A DNA stretch of 64,000 nt from positions 1,240,001 through 1,304,000 of the forward strand of contig OW818645.1 of NCBI GenBank assembly GCA_942492835.1. Direction: 5' to 3'. The position numbers were made by a program, and so were the translations under genes. Under the pieces are notes generated by a model. The model saw only the letters and a list, made by a program, of their open reading frames with translations, had not been told where the DNA came from and searched no databases. Every line of letters begins with the position of its first letter. Within the stretch, counting starts at the first letter, position 1. The DNA is from GWB2-37-7 sp942492835 (GTDB taxonomy: Bacteria; Bacillota; Clostridia; Lutisporales; Lutisporaceae). Shown here in pieces: positions 58,405 to 64,000 of this stretch.

Positions 58405-60739
58405 AATCTTCACCCCTTGCCAAAGCATGTTCTAACACATCTTCCATATTGCTGGCAAGTACAAATTCAATATTTTTTCTTACATTTTGAGGTATTTCTT
58501 CAATATCTTTTTCATTCTCTATTGGTATTATTATTTTCTTAATACCTGCCCGATTCGCAGCTAGTACCTTTTCCTTTAAGCCACCTATAGGTAGTACTCT
58601 TCCTCTAAGAGTTATTTCACCAGTCATTGCTAAATCCCTGTAAACTGGTGTTTTTGTTAGAGCAGATATCATAGCTGTTGTCATAGTTATTCCAGCAGAA
58701 GGACCATCCTTTGGCGTCGCTCCTTCTGGTACATGTATATGAATATCTATAGTTTTTGTAAAATCCTTGTCAATCTTAAACTCTTCACACCTTGATCTAA
58801 TATAGCTTAAGCCTGCTCTTGCTGACTCTTTCATTACATCTCCAAGCTGACCTGTCAGCTCAAGTTTTCCTGTTCCAGGCATAACCGAAACCTCAATAAA
58901 CAATGTATCTCCACCTACTGATGTCCATGCTAGACCTGTTACTACTCCTATTTCATTTCTTTGATTTATTTTATCATACTTATATCGCACCATACCTAAA
59001 TATTTATTTAGATTAGCAGGTGTAATTTTTACTACATCCTTTTTATGCTCAACAATATTTGCAGCTGCTTTTCTTATTACACTTCCAATTTGACGTTCTA
59101 AGCCTCTAACACCTGACTCCCTTGTATATCCAGTTATAATGGTTCTTACAGTTGCCTCAGACATCTGGATATTTTCTTCATTTAACGAATGCTCTTTAAT
59201 CTGTTTAGGAATTAGATATTTTAGAGCAATATGCAGTTTTTCTTCCTCTGTATATCCTGAAACATTTATTATTTCCATTCTATCTATCAAAGGTCCAGGT
59301 ATACTATCTAAAGAATTTGCCGTAGTTAAAAACATCACCTTTGAAAGATCAAAGGGCAACTCAAGATAGTGATCTCTAAAATCCTTATTTTGCTCAGGAT
59401 CCAAAACCTCAAGCATAGCAGATGCAGGATCACCTCTAAAATCATTTGACATCTTATCTATTTCATCTAGCAAAAACAGCGGATTCCTAGTACCTGCTTG
59501 TTTTATAGAATAAATTATTCTACCTGGTATTGCACCAATATATGTCCTTCTATGTCCACGTATCTCAGCTTCATCTCTTACTCCACCAAGAGACATTCTG
59601 ACAAACTTCCTATCCATAGCTCTTGCAATAGACTTTGCTATAGAAGTCTTACCTACTCCAGGAGGTCCTACAAGACAAAGTATAGGGCCCTTCATACTCT
59701 TTGATAATTGTCTAATCGCCAAGTATTCTAACACTCTTTCTTTTACCTTCTTCAGGCCATAATGATCTTCTTCTAGAATTTCTCTAGCATGCTTTATATC
59801 TAAATTATCCGTAGTTTCTGAGTTCCATGGTAAATCAAAAATCCAATCCAAATAGGTTTTACTGACACCTACTTCAGGAGATCCTTGTGAAACCTTCGAA
59901 AGTCTGTCTAATTCCTTCTCAATCTTTGTATGGACTTCTTCAGGCAGCTCAAGCTTTTGAAGCTTTTCTCTGTATTGAGCTATGTCCTCTTCAGTTCCTT
60001 CCTTTTCGCCTAATTCTTTTTGTATAGCTCTAAGCTGTTCTCTAAGATAATACTCTCTTTGAGACTTGTCAATTTGCTTTCTTACCCTAGAACTAATCTT
60101 TCTCTCAATTTCTAGTATTTCAAGCTCTTTTGAAATTATCTCATAAATTAACTCCATTCTGTCTTTAACATCAAACGTCCCTAATATCTCCTGTTTGTCA
60201 TCAATCTTAATAGTAAGATTGGATGCAATAACATCTGCAAATCTTGATATATCATCTATTTTAGAAACGGTATCTAGGGTTTCGGGAGCTATTTTACTAT
60301 TAGCCTTTACATATTCATCAAACACGTTAATAACACTTCTTTTTAAAGCTTCTACTTCTGTATCAATTTCTATCTCAGTTTCTTCAAGCTCTGTCACATC
60401 TATTAAAAAGAACTGCTCATCAGATATTATTTCTTCAATTTTTGCTCTGGATACACCCTCTACAAGTACTCTTATAGTATCTCCCGGTAGCTTTAGTAGC
60501 TGCTTTACTTTAGATATCGTACCAACTTCATAAAAATCATCTTTAGCTGGAAAATCTGTTTGTGCATCTTTCTGAGTCACTAGAAATATTAGCTGATCAT
60601 TTATCATTGCTTCTTCTAAAGCTCTTACTGACTTCTCTCTGCCAACATCAAAGTGTAATATCATATATGGAAATATGCTTAAACCTCTTAGGGGCAATAG
60701 AGGTATCCTTCTTCTCTTTTCATTTGTTTTTTTGCTCAT
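58385..60739 (-). CDS. lon: ATP-dependent protease Lon
   Basis: From ATG 60739 (behind AGGAGTGATAAGG) the 784-residue protein has the LAN substrate domain (RRIPLLPLRGLSIFPYMILH), a long coiled helix region, AAA with Walker A LVGPPGVGKTSIAKS and Walker B PLFLLDEIDKM, and a C-terminal serine-lysine protease with PKDGPSAGITMTTAM (catalytic Ser) and GGLKEKVLAANRAGI (catalytic Lys). It degrades misfolded and regulatory proteins in the cytoplasm. Engb follows with an overlap. lonB lies just upstream on the same strand but with its own terminator. Confidence 0.97.
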   Translation of the reverse strand: MSKKTNEKRRRIPLLPLRGLSIFPYMILHFDVGREKSVRALEEAMINDQLIFLVTQKDAQTDFPAKDDFYEVGTISKVKQLLKLPGDTIRVLVEGVSRAKIEEIISDEQFFLIDVTELEETEIEIDTEVEALKRSVINVFDEYVKANSKIAPETLDTVSKIDDISRFADVIASNLTIKIDDKQEILGTFDVKDRMELIYEIISKELEILEIERKISSRVRKQIDKSQREYYLREQLRAIQKELGEKEGTEEDIAQYREKLQKLELPEEVHTKIEKELDRLSKVSQGSPEVGVSKTYLDWIFDLPWNSETTDNLDIKHAREILEEDHYGLKKVKERVLEYLAIRQLSKSMKGPILCLVGPPGVGKTSIAKSIARAMDRKFVRMSLGGVRDEAEIRGHRRTYIGAIPGRIIYSIKQAGTRNPLFLLDEIDKMSNDFRGDPASAMLEVLDPEQNKDFRDHYLELPFDLSKVMFLTTANSLDSIPGPLIDRMEIINVSGYTEEEKLHIALKYLIPKQIKEHSLNEENIQMSEATVRTIITGYTRESGVRGLERQIGSVIRKAAANIVEHKKDVVKITPANLNKYLGMVRYKYDKINQRNEIGVVTGLAWTSVGGDTLFIEVSVMPGTGKLELTGQLGDVMKESARAGLSYIRSRCEEFKIDKDFTKTIDIHIHVPEGATPKDGPSAGITMTTAMISALTKTPVYRDLAMTGEITLRGRVLPIGGLKEKVLAANRAGIKKIIIPIENEKDIEEIPQNVRKNIEFVLASNMEDVLEHALARGEDYDYKKV

Positions 60740-60875
60740 CCTTATCACTCCTATTAACACAGGAAGCTTAGTTTTTATTTATTGCTAATCCTGTTACATA
60801 ATGCAATAAATATGCAGAAACATAGATTGCTGTGTGATTCATTTTTTTAATTAAAAAATACAATTTTCCCTTATA

Positions 60876-60917
60876 AAAAGCTTCCTTAATGTATTATTTT
60901 ACTATAGAAGCCTTTTT
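60876..60917 (-). terminator. Terminator of lonB
   Basis: On the minus strand AAAGGCTTC / GAAGC-TTT pair with one mismatch across a 22-base loop, then TTTATAAGG. It separates lonB from lon. Confidence 0.55.
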
Positions 60918-60944
60918 TTATTATAACTTTATAATTATATTTAA

Positions 60945-62672
60945 TCAACCTTTGATTTCAATTTGCCTTTCTGCTTTAGCTTGAATAGCAGTTACAGGTG
61001 ATATTGCTTGCGCTGTGAGTACGCCTATATCTATTGCCGAAGCTGGATTATGCACTTGTTGAGCCTTTGAAGTTAATGCAAGATCAATAACTTCATTTAT
61101 ATTATCAACCGGTATAACATGTATAGCATAATTACTAAAAATTTGCTGCCAATTGTCCCTAGGAATTATTACTCGTTCTGCTCCTGCCTGCATTGCAGCT
61201 TCAACCTTTGCTACTATACCTCCAACAGGCATCACCTTCCCATGTATAGATATTTCTCCTGTCATTGCTATCTTGTTATCTATAGGAATGTTGTGTATTG
61301 CAGAATATATGGTAGTCGCAATTGTTATTCCAGCAGAAGGACCATCTACAGGTGTACCTCCTGGAAAGTTCAAATGTATGTCGTAGCTTGACGGATCAGT
61401 ATCTAAATATTTTTTCAGCACGGTTAACACATTTTCCACCGAGCCCTTTGCCATACTTTTTCTTTTAATTGTTCTACCTTCCCTTGAACCTATTTCTTCT
61501 TCCTCAACCACGCCTGTAATATTTATTCTTCCTTTTCGTATACCTACCTTAGTTGCTGTTGCTTCAAGCTCTAGCAGTGTACCTATATTGGGTCCATATA
61601 CTGCTAATCCGTTTGCATAGCCTATCATAGCTTCCTTGTTAATCTTTCTATCTGGTCTTGGACTGTATTGACCATTGTTCAGTACCCATTCTATATCGCT
61701 TATTAATATCTTATCTCTTTGCTCTAGTATATTAATACCCACTGCTGTCTGAATCATATTAACTGCTTCTCTTCCGTTTGTAGCATACTTTGATATTACC
61801 TCAGAAGTACCTTCCTCTATATCAAAGTTGATTCTTTTCACTGCATTCTCAGCCACAAGCTTGATTTCATCATGGGTAAGCGGTCTAAAATAGATTTCCA
61901 TACATCTTGACCTTAAAGCGGGTGGTATGCTTTCAGGTCCTCTTGTAGTAGCTCCAATTAAGCGAAAGTCTGCTGGAAGTCCATTTTGAAAAATATCATG
62001 TATGTGCTTAGGTATATTTGTATCTTCAGAATTATAATATGCACTCTCTAAAAACACCTTTCTGTCTTCCAATACCTTAAGCATTTTATTCATCTGTATT
62101 GGATGTAATTCTCCTATCTCATCAATAAATAATATTCCTCCATGAGCCTTAGTTACTGCTCCCGCTTTTGGTTGAGGTACTCCAGCAGCACCCATGGCAC
62201 CAGCTCCTTGATATATAGGATCGTGAACAGAACCTATAAGAGGATCTGCAATACCTCTTTCATCAAAACGTACAGTTGTAGCATCTATTTCAATAAACTT
62301 TGCATCACTTCTAAATGGACAGCCAGAGAGCTTCTTTGCCTCTCCTAAAACAAGCCTGGCAGCAGCTGTTTTCCCTATTCCTGGTGGTCCATAAATTATT
62401 ATATGTTGTGGATTCGGACTGCAAATTGCCGCTTTAAGTGCTTTTATACCATTTTGCTGACCTATTATTTCCTCAAAGCTTTCAGGTCTTGTTAGTTCAG
62501 ACAAAGGTTTTGTAAGCTTTATATCCCTGAGTTTTTGAAGCTTTTCCATTTCTTTTCTTGATTCCTTCTCCACTATTACTTTACTGCCTTTTTGACTCTT
62601 TAAAAGGTTTAAAAAATATAAACCTATTATAACTGCGAAGAAAAATTGTACAATAAAAAATACCTCTGACAT
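60945..62672 (-). CDS. lonB: ATP-dependent protease LonB (membrane-anchored)
   Basis: From ATG 62672 (behind AAGGAGGCAGTGATT) the 575-residue protein starts with a membrane helix (VFFIVQFFFAVIIGLYFLNLL), then an AAA domain with IIYGPPGIGKTAAARLVL and ILFIDEIGELHPIQ, and a Lon protease domain with VDGPSAGITIATT (catalytic Ser) and AKVEAAMQAGAERVI (catalytic Lys). It lacks the LAN domain. In Bacillus LonB is made in the forespore under sigma-F; lonB next to lon is the standard Firmicutes order. Confidence 0.94.
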   Translation of the reverse strand: MSEVFFIVQFFFAVIIGLYFLNLLKSQKGSKVIVEKESRKEMEKLQKLRDIKLTKPLSELTRPESFEEIIGQQNGIKALKAAICSPNPQHIIIYGPPGIGKTAAARLVLGEAKKLSGCPFRSDAKFIEIDATTVRFDERGIADPLIGSVHDPIYQGAGAMGAAGVPQPKAGAVTKAHGGILFIDEIGELHPIQMNKMLKVLEDRKVFLESAYYNSEDTNIPKHIHDIFQNGLPADFRLIGATTRGPESIPPALRSRCMEIYFRPLTHDEIKLVAENAVKRINFDIEEGTSEVISKYATNGREAVNMIQTAVGINILEQRDKILISDIEWVLNNGQYSPRPDRKINKEAMIGYANGLAVYGPNIGTLLELEATATKVGIRKGRINITGVVEEEEIGSREGRTIKRKSMAKGSVENVLTVLKKYLDTDPSSYDIHLNFPGGTPVDGPSAGITIATTIYSAIHNIPIDNKIAMTGEISIHGKVMPVGGIVAKVEAAMQAGAERVIIPRDNWQQIFSNYAIHVIPVDNINEVIDLALTSKAQQVHNPASAIDIGVLTAQAISPVTAIQAKAERQIEIKG

Positions 62673-62832
62673 AATCACTGCCTCCTTCTGCATGCTGCAT
62701 ATTATTAAAAAGCGTAAATAACAATTATGTAAAATACAGCTATATATGCTGTTAAATACATTGATATTGAATTATAATAATAGTGTAAACTCAATACTAT
62801 TATTTACTTGGGGTATTTTTTTATCCTATAAA

Positions 62833-62856
62833 TATATAGAACACATAAATTAATTA
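62833..62856. repeat. Second copy of the TAGAACACA element
   Basis: ATATATAGAACACATAAATT agrees with the right arm of the 20287-20369 inverted repeat (reverse complement) except one base. It stands directly before the AGGAGG of the tautomerase gene. No inverted partner is seen. Confidence 0.45.
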
Positions 62857-62868
62857 GGAGGTATCAAA

Positions 62869-63225
62869 ATGCCATTAATAAAAGTTCATATATGTCAGAC
62901 AGAAATGCCTGCGATAAAATTATTATTAACAAAAAGACTACGAGAAATTATGATTGAACACTTACAGCTTGATGAAAAAATCGGGCAGGTTTTACTTTAT
63001 GAAGCACTTCCTCAGCATAGGGCAATACATACTGATAGAAGTAATAGCTTTGTCTTTATAGAGGTACTTATGTATTCTGGAAGAACAAAAGAAATGAAAA
63101 CCTCATTAATGAAGGGTTTGGTAGAAGAGGTCAGTAAAATCTTAAAAACTGACATTAAAGATATTAATGTATGTATTATAGAAATACCATCCGATAACTG
63201 GTATGGTGGTATTAATCATATATAA
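62869..63225 (+). CDS. Tautomerase-superfamily protein (DUF1904-like)
   Basis: The 118-residue protein has Pro2 directly after the start Met (MPLIKVHICQTEMP), as in 4-oxalocrotonate tautomerases and MIF-like enzymes, and ends with EIPSDNWYGGINHI, like the C-terminal N-W-x-x-G-G of that fold. Size and start fit a DUF1904 or single-domain tautomerase. The substrate is unknown. ATG follows TTAGGAGGTATCAAA, with a repeat element just upstream. It converges on the NHL gene with two bases between them. Confidence 0.75.
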   Translation: MPLIKVHICQTEMPAIKLLLTKRLREIMIEHLQLDEKIGQVLLYEALPQHRAIHTDRSNSFVFIEVLMYSGRTKEMKTSLMKGLVEEVSKILKTDIKDINVCIIEIPSDNWYGGINHI

Positions 63226-63227
63226 AT

Positions 63228-64000
63228 TCATTTCTTTGTTTTATTCTTTGTATCTAAATCTATTTGATATACGCTGTCTGAACGTTTACTAGCAATAAAA
63301 AGAGTACTTGAACCATTATTATTTTCAACAACTACTATACCACTAGGATCAGATATCTTATCTTGACTTTCAATAACTTCTAATATGCTATTCTGATCTA
63401 CTCTCACTACAGTATTTTCATCTAAACAGGTTACATATAGATTTCCCTCTCCATCAATATCTATAAAATTAGGGCTTTTAAGACTTGAAGTAATAATCTC
63501 AATCTCCTTTGCTTCATAGTCATTAGTTAGACTAATCCTATACAAACTTCCTGTATACATATTCACTGCGTAAAGGTTTTCGAACTTTCTATCAAAACAT
63601 ATACCTGTCACATTTGCTAGATTAGTTGATTTTCGATTACCAAGGGCAGTAAACTCAGTAATTTCACCTTGAGATGAAATTTTGTATATGATATTTTCTT
63701 TACTATCAGAAACAAAAATTGTGTTATCAGGTGCAACCTCTATATCATAAGCATTTTTAAAACCCTTATAGCTCTGCAATACATTTCCATTATTATCAAC
63801 CTTAATAACCTCATTGTATGCAGCTATTAATATATTATTATGTTCATCAATATCTATCCCATTACCATAATAGTTATCCAAATATATATAATCAAAAGCT
63901 TTACCGTCTCTATCTATAGTAGAAATTTTTCCATCATAGGAGCATTGAACAAAAAGCTTATTATCTCTTCCCATAGTTAGCCCTTGCGGACTTTGTATAT
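63228..64000 (-). CDS. NHL-repeat beta-propeller protein, N-terminus outside window
   Basis: The frame is open to the window end (IQSPQGLTMGRDNKLFVQCS upstream of ATG 63974), so the gene starts beyond 64000; 257 residues are visible. About six NHL/SMP-30-like repeats occur (IDIDEHNNILIAAYN, IEVAPDNTIFVSDSKENIIY, IDGEGNLYVTCLDENTVVRV, GIVVVENNNGSSTLFIASKR), forming a beta-propeller. No catalytic motif is visible. Localisation is unknown as the start is missing. Confidence 0.8.
   Translation of the reverse strand, partial: IQSPQGLTMGRDNKLFVQCSYDGKISTIDRDGKAFDYIYLDNYYGNGIDIDEHNNILIAAYNEVIKVDNNGNVLQSYKGFKNAYDIEVAPDNTIFVSDSKENIIYKISSQGEITEFTALGNRKSTNLANVTGICFDRKFENLYAVNMYTGSLYRISLTNDYEAKEIEIITSSLKSPNFIDIDGEGNLYVTCLDENTVVRVDQNSILEVIESQDKISDPSGIVVVENNNGSSTLFIASKRSDSVYQIDLDTKNKTKK

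Noticed and set aside
1..64000. tRNA or rRNA genes
   Set aside because: No cloverleaf-like or rRNA stretches were seen in the intergenic regions by eye.

Overview
The window is AT-rich, densely coded Firmicutes DNA, most likely from an anaerobic spore-forming member of the Clostridia. Supporting signs are strong AGGAGG-type ribosome binding sites with many TTG/GTG starts, a cwlJ-gerQ spore-germination pair, rubrerythrin, a PerR/Fur regulator, LonB next to Lon and engB, and a CRISPR repeat resembling clostridial type I-B repeats. I do not assign a species. Both window edges cut genes (a TPR regulator on the left, an NHL-repeat protein on the right).

Layout. 1-3.4 kb is accessory: the end of a TPR regulator followed at once by a 48-residue secreted pro-peptide gene (an RRNPP-type quorum-sensing pair), a structured leader, a 55-residue ORF, a four-repeat CRISPR array without cas genes lying between two inverted copies of a ~32-bp repeat, and an orphan TIR-domain gene. 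3.6-8.4 kb holds a 37-kDa nucleoid-associated protein gene and a cobalamin-type ABC importer (btuF-btuD-btuC) behind a cobalamin riboswitch and terminator. fba stands alone at 8.5 kb. From 20.2 down to 9.5 kb nine minus-strand genes (MrfA-like helicase, UvrD helicase, MFS, glpK, DUF5685, J-protein, membrane protein, C_GCAxxG_C_C protein, GNAT) lie head to tail with gaps of 2-34 bases or overlaps and look like one transcription unit behind two inverted-repeat elements. 20.5-28.2 kb carries a P-loop protein, an Xaa-Pro peptidase, a membrane-anchored TPR protein with nearly identical 47-residue repeats, a small YjfB-like protein that seems to start at ATA, a glycosyltransferase, an RMD1-family protein, rubrerythrin and a DUF402 protein. 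A probable 6S RNA lies at 28.4-28.6 kb. 28.7-36.4 kb holds housekeeping and membrane genes, a D-serine dehydratase remnant, cwlJ-gerQ and an ABC exporter.

36.5-38.4 kb is a two-gene ATPase plus TOPRIM/RloB-like module that looks like an anti-phage system, with its probable promoter inside a 21-bp perfect hairpin. 39-50 kb has folate, chromate, PrsW, an orphan adenine methyltransferase, a TPR-GGDEF cyclase, a LURP-one protein, PerR, an unknown secreted protein and glutaminase. 50-57.6 kb has a MocR regulator, a DUF5050 lipoprotein, a divergent cis-prenyltransferase, cca, a YIP1 protein and a GT2 glycosyltransferase. 57.8-62.7 kb is engB-lon and lonB, and the window ends with a tautomerase-like gene and the NHL gene.

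The most interesting signals are the regulator/pro-peptide pair with its downstream leader, the ATPase-nuclease pair, the CRISPR array inside an inverted repeat, the hairpin element recurring directly upstream of three unrelated genes, and the ATA start of the YjfB-like gene. All calls come from reading the sequence; no database search was run.
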